The notes under the pieces were generated by a model. That model was not told the origin of the DNA, did not search any database, and worked only from the letters and a program-made list of their open reading frames with translations. Below are positions 1 through 9,577 of a stretch of DNA of 64,000 bases, piece by piece. The stretch lies in contig JBLINB010000003.1 in the NCBI GenBank assembly GCA_047638975.1, positions 23,251 to 87,250 of the forward strand, given 5' to 3'. The position numbers were made by a program, and so were the translations under genes. This stretch comes from JAPKEZ01 sp047638975 (GTDB lineage: Bacteria; Planctomycetota; UBA1135). Numbering within the stretch: the first letter of the stretch is position 1; every line of letters begins with the position of its first letter.

Positions 1-2
1 CA

Positions 3-2804
3 AATAACGTCCCTGGCGAATGGGTATTAATAGAAAACTGCTCTAGCGAAGGTGCTCTAGTCGAGTTTCATATCACCGGAGTTTTGCCGGTCAACCGTAA
101 TATTAAGTTGCAAACAACGATTCAGTTCGCTGATATTGTTGGTCAACGCAACTTCGAAACCAAAACTCTGGCAGTACACCAGGTACCTAGTCTAAGCGCA
201 GTTTATGCTTCGAATACGGGCTCATGGGTTGACGCGAATGAAACGGTAGACGAGTTCCGCGATGGCTTTGATGATCAGAGCTATCTTGACCTAGCCGAGC
301 CATTGCCAGTGCCATTGGCTAATATCAACGACGGCTTTATTTCAGCCAGTTTCGATTACCCAGGTACCTATGTTTCGGAAGACAAAAACTTCCACATCGA
401 CAACGAGTCACCGCGCGAACTGTACACAGATTCGGCACTGAATTTTGCTGACTCTGATTCTCAAGTACACGTTATTCAGTCTGGCGTTTTGAACGTACAT
501 GATTTCACTATTGATGCGGGTGCAGTTCTGCGAGGCCGTGGTAATAATCCTTTAGTCATCTATGCCACAGGTACTGTGACCATCAATGGCGAGCTTAATG
601 TCTCTGGCAATAACGCCGTATGGCCTTCAGGTCTTAACTCTCCGCAGTTTATTGAAGGTGGTGCTTTAGGTTCATGTGGTGGTGGCCAAGGTGGTGATGC
701 GTCACAGATCGGCACAGCAGAAACTCCGCGTGCCGAAACCGGAGACGGTCCTTTTGGTATTGCAAGCATTGGTGGCCAAGGCGGAGAAGGCATCTTTAAC
801 GGACGCACAGGCAGTACGGGTATCACTGGGCAAAACGCACGCTCGGCAGCAGGCGGCGGTGGCGGCGGTTTTGCGCTAACCGAAAACCAATCGGTTCTCT
901 GGGCCACCTGGAAAACAGCAGGCAACTGGGCGCCTAGTTACTTTACCGATCCAGGCCCCGACCACGACACTGCACGGCACAGCATGGCAGTTGGTGTCAA
1001 TGGCATCTTCGGCTCAGAGGCTGGTATGCGTGGCGTTTCAGCGTCGAGCATTTTGCCAAACGGTAATGGCGTTGGTATACCACACGGCATGGAAGATGGC
1101 CTAATCGACAGTTTCGTTTTTGAAACAATTTCAACTACCAATGCGGCAGATTACGACCCCCCATGGAATTCCGGTGCAATTCCACCCTTTAACTTCGGCC
1201 ACCCGACAGAAGGTGCGGATGCTGGAGTAGGCGGTCCACCGGTATTCTTGAGGGATAACGATTTGCTCGATGACTTTTATGGTTCACGGCTGATGGTCGG
1301 TGGCACTATAAAGCAAGGCGAGCTACTCGCGCCATGGGCAGGTTCTGGCGGCGGCGGTAGTGGCGACTCCATGATGATTGCGGTATGGGATGCCGATGGT
1401 GATGGCACTCCTGACCCAGTCGAGTCCTTTTATCCAGTGGTTCCTTTTGCTCGCAATTTTAGCTCAACCGGTAATGGTTGGTATTACTACCAAAAAGGTG
1501 CTGGTGGCGGCGGTGGCGGTGGTCAGCTGATCATTATGTCGATCGGCATGATTGTGATTGGCGACAACGCTGAGATAAAAGCGAATGGTGGTATTGGTTA
1601 TTCAGGCGAATCATTGACCTATACCGACCAAGGTGTATCTGGTTCTGGTGGCGGCTCTGGCGGCCATATTATCCTGCACTCTTCTACAGGAGTAGACTTC
1701 TCTAATGTAAATATCGGCATAGCGTCTAGTGCGGCTACTATAGGTAACTTAACTGACAATGGTGTAGTACAAGCATTTGGCGGACGCCGTGGCCAATGTG
1801 GCGGCGAATGGGATTCAGGTAGTACTCGTGGCGGAACAGGTACTTATGCTTTCGGTCGTGGTGGTGCAGGCGCTAACGGAGTCATCCAGATTCACGTGCC
1901 TAACCCTAAAGAAGATATTATTTGGCACCCTTCGGCAGCGCCCGGAATTGCTGATTATTTAGATTTGGTTACGGTTCCAACGGATCGCATAGAAGAAATA
2001 CTCGGGCATGTATCCTTCCCGCAGTCTTACTCTCTAGTGCCATTTTATTCTGCGTCATCTATGGTGACTTCAGAATGGATCGATACCGGACTTGCCGAGC
2101 TACGCCTACAGTCACCTAACTTATACCCTAAATGGGACGCCGATGTTGTGACTCTGCCAGAGTTGGTAGCATTCCGCGGTATTTTCCCTACCGATGGCGA
2201 GATTGCTCGCCAAGGTCAGCAAGAGAAAGTGCGCCAACTAGATCCAATAGTGGGTGGCTCGGTGAATATCGTTGACTTCCAAATCAACGAAATGGCGGTG
2301 CCTAATGTGTCGGTTGTCTTTGCTATACAAAGTCAATTCTTACGCTTACCAGAGCTATTGATCGGCTACGATATTCGACCGAATGCGGCATCGGATCAGT
2401 CTTTCGAAATCGTCGATGTCGTTTACGATAACGCGAATGACTCCATGACTTTGTACACAGCAAATGGCGATGGCGCAATGACCTTCTCGGTGGTTGCGAA
2501 TGGCAACTGGTCCATCATCCCTAAGTTCTTCCGTATCGATGCAGGTGGCGTAAAGAATAAACTTCCTAATAGTGCAGATATCTATTTTGAATTTCAGGGC
2601 GCAGACGAAATTGCTGCTGGTGTAAACGAACCAGGCACACCGTTGCTAGGTAATGGTGTCTGGACGTCAGACTTAAGTTTGTTGGCAGGTACACGCTTCG
2701 TGCGTTACCGCATACGCTTTGAAGCTGACTCGCAAAGTACAGGCATCTCTTTGAGTACGTCTCTGCCATCGATCAGCTACGTGAAGATACCTTACGTTTT
2801 CTAG
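3..2804 (+). CDS. Large glycine-rich surface/secreted protein (5' end outside window)
   Basis: The reading frame is open to the left edge of the window, with no stop and no convincing start, so this is the C-terminal part of a longer protein (at least 934 residues). It has several poly-glycine blocks such as GGGGGGF, GGGGGGGQL and GSGGGSGGH. These alternate with short hydrophobic strands and turns (INGELNVSGNN, AEIKANGG), the pattern of glycine-rich beta-helix or beta-roll extracellular proteins. No catalytic motif is visible. Proteins of this style are known from Planctomycetota and Myxococcota cell surfaces. The function is inferred to be an envelope or matrix structure. It converges on the icmF gene, 18 bases away. 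Confidence 0.75.
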   Translation, partial: NNVPGEWVLIENCSSEGALVEFHITGVLPVNRNIKLQTTIQFADIVGQRNFETKTLAVHQVPSLSAVYASNTGSWVDANETVDEFRDGFDDQSYLDLAEPLPVPLANINDGFISASFDYPGTYVSEDKNFHIDNESPRELYTDSALNFADSDSQVHVIQSGVLNVHDFTIDAGAVLRGRGNNPLVIYATGTVTINGELNVSGNNAVWPSGLNSPQFIEGGALGSCGGGQGGDASQIGTAETPRAETGDGPFGIASIGGQGGEGIFNGRTGSTGITGQNARSAAGGGGGGFALTENQSVLWATWKTAGNWAPSYFTDPGPDHDTARHSMAVGVNGIFGSEAGMRGVSASSILPNGNGVGIPHGMEDGLIDSFVFETISTTNAADYDPPWNSGAIPPFNFGHPTEGADAGVGGPPVFLRDNDLLDDFYGSRLMVGGTIKQGELLAPWAGSGGGGSGDSMMIAVWDADGDGTPDPVESFYPVVPFARNFSSTGNGWYYYQKGAGGGGGGGQLIIMSIGMIVIGDNAEIKANGGIGYSGESLTYTDQGVSGSGGGSGGHIILHSSTGVDFSNVNIGIASSAATIGNLTDNGVVQAFGGRRGQCGGEWDSGSTRGGTGTYAFGRGGAGANGVIQIHVPNPKEDIIWHPSAAPGIADYLDLVTVPTDRIEEILGHVSFPQSYSLVPFYSASSMVTSEWIDTGLAELRLQSPNLYPKWDADVVTLPELVAFRGIFPTDGEIARQGQQEKVRQLDPIVGGSVNIVDFQINEMAVPNVSVVFAIQSQFLRLPELLIGYDIRPNAASDQSFEIVDVVYDNANDSMTLYTANGDGAMTFSVVANGNWSIIPKFFRIDAGGVKNKLPNSADIYFEFQGADEIAAGVNEPGTPLLGNGVWTSDLSLLAGTRFVRYRIRFEADSQSTGISLSTSLPSISYVKIPYVF

Positions 2805-2822
2805 ATTTTAAACGTTAGCGAT

Positions 2823-5800
2823 TTACATACTGCGTCGGTATTGCCCACCGACGCGGTATAGCTCGTTACTTATCTGCCCAAGGGTGCAATGTTTTACGCA
2901 TTCCATTAACTCGGCAAACACGTTATCTTTATTAAGCGCCGCGGTGCGCAGACTAGCGAGACTTGCCGTTGCGGCGGCACTTAAACGCTGGTGAATATCG
3001 GCAACCTGTTGTATCTGCGATTGCTTTTCTTCATCAGACGAACGCATAAGTTCGACGCTAACCACTTCGCCTTCGACGGCATTCGGATTCTTAAAAGTAT
3101 TTACTCCGATAATGGGTAGCTCGCCAGAATGCTTTTGTGATTCATAGAGCATCGACTCTTCTTGAATCTTACCACGTTGGTACATGGTCTCCATGGCGCC
3201 AAGTACTCCGCCGCGATCGCTTAATCGCTCGAACTCGCTTAATACCGCTTCTTCGACCAATTCGGTTAGCTCTTCGATTATGAACGAGCCTTGCAGAGGG
3301 TTTTCGTTTTTCGCCTGACCAAGTTCGTTGTTGATGATCATTTGGATTGCAAGCGCACGCCGCACAGACTCTTCGGTCGGTGTAGTAATCGCTTCATCGT
3401 AGGCGTTGGTATGCAGGCTTTGGCAATTATCATAAATCGCATAAAGGGCCTGCAGAGTGGTGCGAATGTCATTGAAGTCAATCTCTTGCGCATGCAATGA
3501 GCGGCCGCTAGTTTGAATGTGATACTTAAGCTTCTGCGAACGTTCGCTTGCCGAGTAGCAATCACGCAAGGCTATCGCCCATATGCGTCGCGCGACGCGT
3601 CCAATAACGCTGTACTCTGCATCGACACCATTCGAGAAGAAGAACGAGAGGTTTGGAGCAAAGCTGTCGACGTCCATGCCGCGAGCGCGGTAGTATTCGA
3701 CGAAAGTAAAACCATTAGACAAAGTGAAGGCTAATTGCGAGATCGGATTGGCGCCTGCTTCGGCGATGTGGTATCCAGAAATCGAAACCGAATAGAAGTT
3801 GCGCACTTTTTCATCAACAAAGTATTGTTGAATATCACCCATTACTTTTAGTGCAAATTCTGTGCTGAAGATACAAGTGTTTTGCGCTTGGTCTTCCTTG
3901 AGGATGTCAGCCTGCACCGTGCCGCGCACAGATTGCAAAGTTGCGTCTTTTATCTCTTGGTATTCTTCAGCGCTAATCAGTGCATCGCCAGTGACTCCGA
4001 GTAGCCCAAGTCCATAACCATCATGGCCTTCCGGTAAATCGCCACGATATTGTGGTTGCTTGCCGTTGCATAGCTGCTCTATTTTTTGCTGGGCTGCTTC
4101 CCAGCGATCGGTTGCTTTTAGACGGCGCTCGATTTGCTGATCAATTGCAGTGTTCAAAAAGAAAGCTAGGACCATCGGCGCTGGACCATTGATGGTCATT
4201 GAAACCGAAGTCGATGAGTCACATAGATCAAACCCAGAGTACAACCTTTTTGCGTCGTCAAGCGTGCAGATGGAAACACCAGAATTGCCAACTTTACCGT
4301 AGATGTCTGGGCGCGAATCCGGGTCTTCACCATAAAGTGTTACAGAATCGAAGGCCGTTGACAGACGCGTTGCGGCTTGACCACGGCTTACGTAATGGAA
4401 ACGGCGATTGGTGCGCTCGGCAGTGCCTTCGCCCGCAAACATGCGCGTAGGGTCCTCTCCGGTGCGCTTGAATGGGAATACGCCAGAGGTGTAAGGGAAT
4501 GCTCCGGGCAGGTTCTCGTGCGAGAACCACATAAGTAAGTCATCCCAGTTGTTGGTTCTTGGTAGCGCAACTTTGGGTACCTTCAGCCCAGAAAGGGTAG
4601 TGGTAGAAGCAGTAACGGTGATGTCACGACCACGTACCTGGTAAGTGAAAGCATCTTGCTTATACTGCGCGCGAATCTGTGGCCAATTCGCAAGCTGTTC
4701 ACGCACTTGCGGATTTAATTCACGCAGCAATTCATGATAGCGTTGACGCAGAATCAAAATGCCATCATCAAGATCGGTCTCTAGTAATTGTTGAGCGGAA
4801 TACTCGGCATTAACATCTGGCACGTCATCCCCAAGTTCAGCTAGTGTGCGAGCCAAAGCCTGTGCCCGACATGCCGTTTCAGCTTCTTGCACGCTGCGTG
4901 ATTTATGCCCACGGACGGCGTCGGCAATCTCGGAAAGGTAACGCGTGCGATCGCTAGGTATAACTGTAGGAATATCTTTACGCCCGCCGCTTAGTTCGGA
5001 TGTCGTCCAATCGAGGTTGCTGTACTTGTTCAAGTGCGGCATCAACCAATTGAATAACTTATCGACGCCGTCATCGCCGAAGCGTGATGCTGAACACAAG
5101 AATACAGGCATCTCTTCGAGGTCTGTCTCGAATAAGTTATGATTACGCTGATATGTTTTCGCAACTTCGCGTTTAGCATCAAGAGAGCCGCGCTTGTCAG
5201 CTTTGTTGAGGACGATGCCATCAGCGTAGTCGAGCATATCTATTTTCTCTAGTTGCGTTGGCGCTCCAAATTCTGGAGTCATCACGTATAGTGAAAAGTC
5301 GCATAGATCGGTCACTGCAGAATCGCTTTGGCCAATGCCGGCCGTCTCTAAAATGATGCAGTCAAATCCGAAAGCACGCATCGCATTTAACGAATCGCTA
5401 ACAGATTCAGAGGTCGCAAGGTTGGCGCGACGCGTAGCCATTGAACGCATGAACACACGCTCGTCATTAACGGCATTCATGCGAATACGATCACCCAACA
5501 ACGCACCGCCAGTCCGTCGGCTTGACGGGTCGACGGACAAAATGGCAATATTGCGCTCTGGGTAGGAGCTGAGGTAACGGCGCACAATTTCGTCGGTTAA
5601 AGACGACTTGCCGGCGCCACCGGTGCCGGTAATGCCAATTACCGGAGTGATGTTATTGCTAGTTGCTGCATTTACTTCACCATGTGAGTTTTCAATAACA
5701 CTAATCGCTTGCGCCAGCTGCGCTGGCTTGCCGCTCACGATAGCAGCATCAATATTTGCCGGCACTACCTTGGACGAAGCACTTGCTAGCTCAATCATGT

Positions 5801-6194
5801 TTTGAATCATGCCGACTAATCCCATGATGCGACCGTCTTCTACAGAGTATATTTTTTCTACACCATATGCGTGCAGCTCGGTCAATTCACTATCGGTAAT
5901 CGTGCCACCACCTCCGCCAAACACCTTGATGTGCGCACAATCTTTTTCGGCGAGCAAATCGACCATGAACTTAAAGTACTCCGTGTGTCCACCTTGGTAT
6001 GACGAAATCGCAATGCCATCGACATCTTCTTCGACTGCGGCTTTAACAATTTCTTGCACGCTACGATTATGACCAAGGTGGATGACCTCGACGCCTTCTT
6101 GTTGCAGAATGCGGCGCATTATATTGATCGCGGCATCGTGGCCATCGAATAAAGAAGCAGAGGTTACGAAACGGAGTTTGCGAGGTTCAGTCAT
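2823..6194 (-). CDS. icmF: Fused isobutyryl-CoA mutase IcmF (B12 domain, G-protein chaperone, mutase)
   Basis: A 1123-residue adenosylcobalamin-dependent acyl-CoA mutase of the IcmF type, which interconverts isobutyryl-CoA and n-butyryl-CoA. Three parts are visible in order: a cobalamin-binding domain with DGHD near residue 17 (His19 as lower axial ligand); a MeaI/ArgK-like GTPase with P-loop GTGGAGKS at 190-197; and a mutase barrel containing FPFKRTGEDPTRMFAGEG and GNSGVSICTLDDAKRLY. The domain order and full length match IcmF rather than separate methylmalonyl-CoA mutase subunits. It lies one base after the merR gene, so the two form an operon. Some IcmF relatives prefer pivalyl- or isovaleryl-CoA, and substrate cannot be fixed from sequence alone. 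Confidence 0.93.
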   Translation of the reverse strand: MTEPRKLRFVTSASLFDGHDAAINIMRRILQQEGVEVIHLGHNRSVQEIVKAAVEEDVDGIAISSYQGGHTEYFKFMVDLLAEKDCAHIKVFGGGGGTITDSELTELHAYGVEKIYSVEDGRIMGLVGMIQNMIELASASSKVVPANIDAAIVSGKPAQLAQAISVIENSHGEVNAATSNNITPVIGITGTGGAGKSSLTDEIVRRYLSSYPERNIAILSVDPSSRRTGGALLGDRIRMNAVNDERVFMRSMATRRANLATSESVSDSLNAMRAFGFDCIILETAGIGQSDSAVTDLCDFSLYVMTPEFGAPTQLEKIDMLDYADGIVLNKADKRGSLDAKREVAKTYQRNHNLFETDLEEMPVFLCSASRFGDDGVDKLFNWLMPHLNKYSNLDWTTSELSGGRKDIPTVIPSDRTRYLSEIADAVRGHKSRSVQEAETACRAQALARTLAELGDDVPDVNAEYSAQQLLETDLDDGILILRQRYHELLRELNPQVREQLANWPQIRAQYKQDAFTYQVRGRDITVTASTTTLSGLKVPKVALPRTNNWDDLLMWFSHENLPGAFPYTSGVFPFKRTGEDPTRMFAGEGTAERTNRRFHYVSRGQAATRLSTAFDSVTLYGEDPDSRPDIYGKVGNSGVSICTLDDAKRLYSGFDLCDSSTSVSMTINGPAPMVLAFFLNTAIDQQIERRLKATDRWEAAQQKIEQLCNGKQPQYRGDLPEGHDGYGLGLLGVTGDALISAEEYQEIKDATLQSVRGTVQADILKEDQAQNTCIFSTEFALKVMGDIQQYFVDEKVRNFYSVSISGYHIAEAGANPISQLAFTLSNGFTFVEYYRARGMDVDSFAPNLSFFFSNGVDAEYSVIGRVARRIWAIALRDCYSASERSQKLKYHIQTSGRSLHAQEIDFNDIRTTLQALYAIYDNCQSLHTNAYDEAITTPTEESVRRALAIQMIINNELGQAKNENPLQGSFIIEELTELVEEAVLSEFERLSDRGGVLGAMETMYQRGKIQEESMLYESQKHSGELPIIGVNTFKNPNAVEGEVVSVELMRSSDEEKQSQIQQVADIHQRLSAAATASLASLRTAALNKDNVFAELMECVKHCTLGQISNELYRVGGQYRRSM

Positions 6195-6195
6195 G

Positions 6196-6576
6196 TTAAT
6201 TTATTTTGTCGTTAATGCGTTGGCGGTAATGATTGAGCTCGGTGATCAATTGTTCGAGCTCGGCGATGCGTTCAGCTACTTGTGCAGTGCGCACCGCAAG
6301 TAATTGTTCGAGTTGTTGCAGCATGGCGGGGGTAGCCCCAGATACGAAGCGATCGTTGAGCTCGCCGATTTCGGTTAGCGTCAACCCGAGATGTTTAAGG
6401 CGCGTGATGAAACGTAGTCGCTCGAGGGCATCAGCGTTGTATAGCCGTCGTCCACCGGGGCCGCGATCGCTTGCTGGTAGCAGGCGAAGTTCTCCGTAAT
6501 AGCGGATAGTGCGGGTGCTAACACCTGCTAATTTGGACAACTTAGAGATGTCGTAGCTATATGCGGCTGACGGCAT
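6196..6576 (-). CDS. MerR-family transcriptional regulator
   Basis: 126 residues. The N-terminal winged helix is typical of MerR (ISKLSKLAGVSTRTIRYY, then GGRRLYNADALERLRFI), followed by a long coiled-coil dimerisation helix at about 80-126. There is no extended effector domain and no metal-binding cysteine pair, so it is not a metal sensor of the MerR/CueR type. MerR proteins beside acyl-CoA metabolism genes (LiuR-like) are known, and the neighbouring icmF makes control of branched or short-chain acyl-CoA metabolism likely (inference). A dyad upstream of its start is a candidate autoregulatory operator. Confidence 0.9.
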   Translation of the reverse strand: MPSAAYSYDISKLSKLAGVSTRTIRYYGELRLLPASDRGPGGRRLYNADALERLRFITRLKHLGLTLTEIGELNDRFVSGATPAMLQQLEQLLAVRTAQVAERIAELEQLITELNHYRQRINDKIN

Positions 6577-6599
6577 GGTGCTATTTTAGCACGCCGATG

Positions 6600-6617
6600 A
6601 CAGTTCGCGTTAACTGT
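6600..6617 (-). promoter_or_regulatory. Candidate MerR operator dyad upstream of merR-icmF
   Basis: A perfect inverted repeat ACAGTT-6 nt-AACTGT lies 23 bases upstream of the merR start. A second dyad, GTGCTA-TTT-TAGCAC at 6578-6592, abuts the start codon and contains a TAAAAT-like -10 on the minus strand. A dyad between promoter elements is the usual MerR architecture. Which of the two is bound, if either, is inference. Confidence 0.4.
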
Positions 6618-6886
6618 TATAGCGAATAATCGAAGAATAGCCTTAAATCCAACGTCTGAACCTCAATGGGTGATAGTTAACACAAAAAAAGAGATTATTC
6701 TCGAAAAAATAGCACACATAAATAGCGAGAAATGGGCAGATTCTATAAAGTCGCAAAGATAAATAAAAAAAATCTAAGGAAAGCTCGATTTTAAGCCGAC
6801 TTAATAATAGCTACAAAGGGTGCAAGCTTGTTTGGACTGCAGGGGATGGCAGAAAGAATTAACTGCGTAGCGCGAGGGGGAAAGGG
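6618..6886. other. Intergenic region, possible plus-strand small RNA
   Basis: No gene is visible between merR (6576) and msrB (6924). The first part is A/T-rich. The stretch from about 6780 is more structured (for example CTGC-8 nt-GCAG near 6837-6852) and runs directly into an intrinsic terminator on the plus strand, although no plus-strand coding gene precedes it. A small untranslated RNA is a reasonable inference. No known riboswitch or RNA family was recognised, and a B12 box was looked for and not found. Confidence 0.3.
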
Positions 6887-6917
6887 ACCAACGGTTGGCA
6901 ACAGTCGTTGGTTTTTT
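6887..6917 (+). terminator. Intrinsic terminator on the plus strand
   Basis: ACCAACG at 6887-6893 pairs with CGTTGGT at 6906-6912 around a 12-nt loop, followed directly by a T run. The T run is only on the plus-strand side, so it does not serve the minus-strand msrB gene. It implies a plus-strand transcript from the preceding intergenic region. Confidence 0.55.
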
Positions 6918-6923
6918 CTATTT

Positions 6924-7355
6924 CTAGCGCTTTATGAGGCGCATAGCTGCTGAATTCATGCAGTAACGCTTCCCGGTAGGCTGTGGCCCGTCGTCGAATA
7001 CGTGACCGATATGCGCATCGCATTGGCTGCAGCGCACTTCTGTGCGCACGCGGAATAGCTTCCTGTCGCTATGCAGGCTAATCGATGCGTCGCTGATCGG
7101 TTCCCAGTAGCTTGGCCAGCCGGTGCCAGATTCGTATTTGGTATCCGATGAAAATAAAGGATTACTGCAGCACACACAAACGTATTGGCCGTCGGATTTT
7201 TCATCCCAGTATTCGCCGCTGAAGGCCTTTTCGGTGCCGCCTTCTTGCGTCACTTTATGCTGAATGTCACTTAGACTTCCATTTTCGCTTTTATTATTGC
7301 TGCATCCAAGGATTAACAAGGTGCATAACGGTATTAAAGATTCGCTGATTCCCAC
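6924..7355 (-). CDS. msrB: Peptide-methionine (R)-S-oxide reductase MsrB, exported
   Basis: 143 residues. It reduces methionine-R-sulfoxide in proteins with thioredoxin-type donors. The MsrB core is complete: zinc cysteines in CVCCSNPL and RCSQCDAHIGHVF, and catalytic Cys in GKRYCMNSAAM near the C-terminus, where some homologues carry selenocysteine. The N-terminus is hydrophobic with a lipobox-like LILGC at about residue 18, suggesting a lipoprotein that acts outside the cytoplasm. It is a single-gene unit divergent from the PQQ dehydrogenase gene. Confidence 0.92.
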   Translation of the reverse strand: MGISESLIPLCTLLILGCSNNKSENGSLSDIQHKVTQEGGTEKAFSGEYWDEKSDGQYVCVCCSNPLFSSDTKYESGTGWPSYWEPISDASISLHSDRKLFRVRTEVRCSQCDAHIGHVFDDGPQPTGKRYCMNSAAMRLIKR

Positions 7356-7399
7356 GATATTATCATAATAGAGAGGGGCTTGGTATGTAAGCTATATTC

Positions 7400-8860
7400 A
7401 TGCAAATCCTTCGCCTCACCATACTCGCAATGCTATTTTGCTTTAGCGCTTCGCCCGCTACTGCTCAGACTAAGCTTAAACTAGAACAAGTCGGTGCCAG
7501 TTTTGGCACGCCAATATTGGTCACAAGCCCTGCTGGCGACATCGACCGGATATTCGTTTTGAATCAATACGGAAAAATCTTCATTGTTAAAAATGGCGCA
7601 CAACTCACCACACCGTTTTTAGACGTAAGCGCTTTAAATACTTATGGCGGAGAGCGCGGATTACTCGGGTTAGCTTTTCATCCGCAATATTCAAGTAATG
7701 GGTATTTCTTTATCAATTACACTGACAACCAAGGGCATACACAAGTATCGCGCTACCAAGCAAGTGCTGCTAATGCCGATATAGCCGATCCCGCTAGTCG
7801 TTATGACATCATCAGTATTAACCAGCCATACAGCAATCACAACGGTGGATGCATCCGCTTCGGGCCCGATGGTTACCTTTATATTGGTACCGGCGACGGT
7901 GGCTCTGCTAATGATCCGCAGAACAATGCGCAGAACGGGAATTCACTACTCGGAAAAATGTTGCGTCTTGATATCGACAACGGTTCCCCGTATGCCATAC
8001 CTAGCTCAAACCCTTTCGTAAATAACGGAAGTGTACTTGATGAAATTTGGGCAGTAGGCCTTCGTAACCCATGGCGCTTTAATTTTGATTCTTTAACTGG
8101 CGATATGTACATTGCTGATGTGGGGCAAAATGCATGGGAATACGTCCACTTCGAACGGGCTGGTGACGCTGGTGGACGCAACTATGGATGGAAAATAGTC
8201 GAGGGCTCCAATTGCTTTTCGCCATCAACGGGCTGTAACACTGCCGGCTTAGAAATGCCTATTTACGAATACCCGCATAGCTTTTTCCCGTCGGTTAATT
8301 GTTGTATCATTGGCTCCGAAGTTTACCGCGGAAAATCAATGTCACGTATGGGTGGACGTTATTTCTTCACCGACGCTTGTAGCCAAGATTTGTGGTCATT
8401 TCGATACGATGGCACTATAAATAACTTAAGCGATTTTACAGATCATACCGCTGAAAGTGGAGTACCGGGTACAGGTACGTCTTTAGGCACTGATGCTAAT
8501 GGCGAGATTTATGTTTGTCGTGGGGCATATGTTTACCGACTAGTGCCATCTGAAATGTATTTGAACGTACCACCATTGGTTGTTGGCAGCCAAGCAATCA
8601 TGAATGTCTCGAATGCTGCTCCGAATTCACCAACGTATTTGGCATATTCCTTTAGCGGTTTAGGTAGTACACTTATCTCTCAATTGAGCGTAGTGCTCTC
8701 GTTGAATCAACCAGGTCTAGCAGCCACTTCAACATCAAATTCAAGCGGTGTTGCGCAGTATCAAGCAACGCCACCTCCAGGGCTTTTTGGGCGTACAATT
8801 TGGATGCAAGCTGTGCAAACGGGCACGGCCTCAAATGTATTCGAGGCTACATTTAATTAA
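7400..8860 (+). CDS. PQQ-dependent sugar dehydrogenase-like secreted protein (YliI/HHIP-like)
   Basis: 486 residues with a Sec signal peptide ending in SPATAQ (about residue 23). Residues about 30-380 form the six-bladed soluble aldose dehydrogenase beta-propeller: GGERGLLGLAFHPQY, NHNGGCIRFGPDGYLYIG, DEIWAVGLRNPWRF and VGQNAWEYV are family hallmarks. It probably oxidises aldoses with PQQ in the periplasm. About 100 further residues form a beta-rich C-terminal domain of the sort appended to such enzymes in Planctomycetota. The stop codon overlaps the start of pepE (TAATG). Confidence 0.88.
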   Translation: MQILRLTILAMLFCFSASPATAQTKLKLEQVGASFGTPILVTSPAGDIDRIFVLNQYGKIFIVKNGAQLTTPFLDVSALNTYGGERGLLGLAFHPQYSSNGYFFINYTDNQGHTQVSRYQASAANADIADPASRYDIISINQPYSNHNGGCIRFGPDGYLYIGTGDGGSANDPQNNAQNGNSLLGKMLRLDIDNGSPYAIPSSNPFVNNGSVLDEIWAVGLRNPWRFNFDSLTGDMYIADVGQNAWEYVHFERAGDAGGRNYGWKIVEGSNCFSPSTGCNTAGLEMPIYEYPHSFFPSVNCCIIGSEVYRGKSMSRMGGRYFFTDACSQDLWSFRYDGTINNLSDFTDHTAESGVPGTGTSLGTDANGEIYVCRGAYVYRLVPSEMYLNVPPLVVGSQAIMNVSNAAPNSPTYLAYSFSGLGSTLISQLSVVLSLNQPGLAATSTSNSSGVAQYQATPPPGLFGRTIWMQAVQTGTASNVFEATFN

Positions 8861-9573
8861 TGACGCGTATACTTCTGGGAAGTGGCGGCTTTCGTGGTAA
8901 CGAACGCCGAGAATTTCTCTGTGAACAAATGCGCGAGTTTTTTGGCGACATAAAACAATTACTATTCGTGCCCTATGCCGGCGGCGATTACGATGGCTAT
9001 GTCAACGAGATGACAGCTGCGGGCTTTAATGCTGGCTATGAATTAGTTGGCATCCATACTTTTGATGATGCGGTTGATGCTGTAAAAAAGGCTGAAGCCA
9101 TTTACGTCGGCGGCGGTAACACCTTTCGTCTTATCAAAGAGTTGCATGAAGGTAAGACCTTGCAGGCAATCAAAGAGCGTGTCGCTGCTGGCATGCCTTA
9201 TATGGGCGTGAGTGCTGGTTCAAATGTGGCTTGCCCGACGATGCAAACCACTAACGATATGCCCATCGTTTATCCGCCTTCGTTTGATAGCTTGAATTTA
9301 GTTTCGTATCAATTAAACGCGCACTACTTTGATGGTGCCACTTACGTCAAGCAAGACGATGCATACCTGCAACACTTCGGAGAAACGCGTCGCGATCGCA
9401 TTCGAGAGTTTCACCAGTGCAATGATTTGCCGGTAGTCGGATTGCGCGAGGGTAGCGTGATTGTTCACCAAAACCAACGTGCACTATTGCGCGGCAATAG
9501 TGCTGTGATATTTCTTAAAGGCAAAGAGCCTTTAGAAATCGCCGACGGCGAAGACTTGCTTCAATACCTGTAA
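8860..9573 (+). CDS. pepE: Dipeptidase E (alpha-aspartyl dipeptidase, peptidase S51)
   Basis: 237 residues, the usual length for peptidase E, which hydrolyses Asp-Xaa dipeptides in the cytoplasm. It shows the nucleophile elbow YMGVSAGSNVACPTM (catalytic Ser in SAGS), YVGGGNTFRLIKEL, and NAHYFDGATY with the expected His. It starts inside the stop codon of the upstream dehydrogenase gene, so translation is probably coupled, although the two functions have no obvious link. Confidence 0.93.
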   Translation: MTRILLGSGGFRGNERREFLCEQMREFFGDIKQLLFVPYAGGDYDGYVNEMTAAGFNAGYELVGIHTFDDAVDAVKKAEAIYVGGGNTFRLIKELHEGKTLQAIKERVAAGMPYMGVSAGSNVACPTMQTTNDMPIVYPPSFDSLNLVSYQLNAHYFDGATYVKQDDAYLQHFGETRRDRIREFHQCNDLPVVGLREGSVIVHQNQRALLRGNSAVIFLKGKEPLEIADGEDLLQYL

Positions 9574-9577
9574 AGTT

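Noticed and set aside
560..925. Proline-rich minus-strand frame opposite the Gly-rich protein
   Set aside because: Poly-Pro is the antisense reading of poly-Gly codons. No signal, domain or ribosome binding site.
6577..6923. Cobalamin riboswitch upstream of merR-icmF
   Set aside because: IcmF uses B12, but no GCCACTG-type B12 box or large conserved core was found on either strand.
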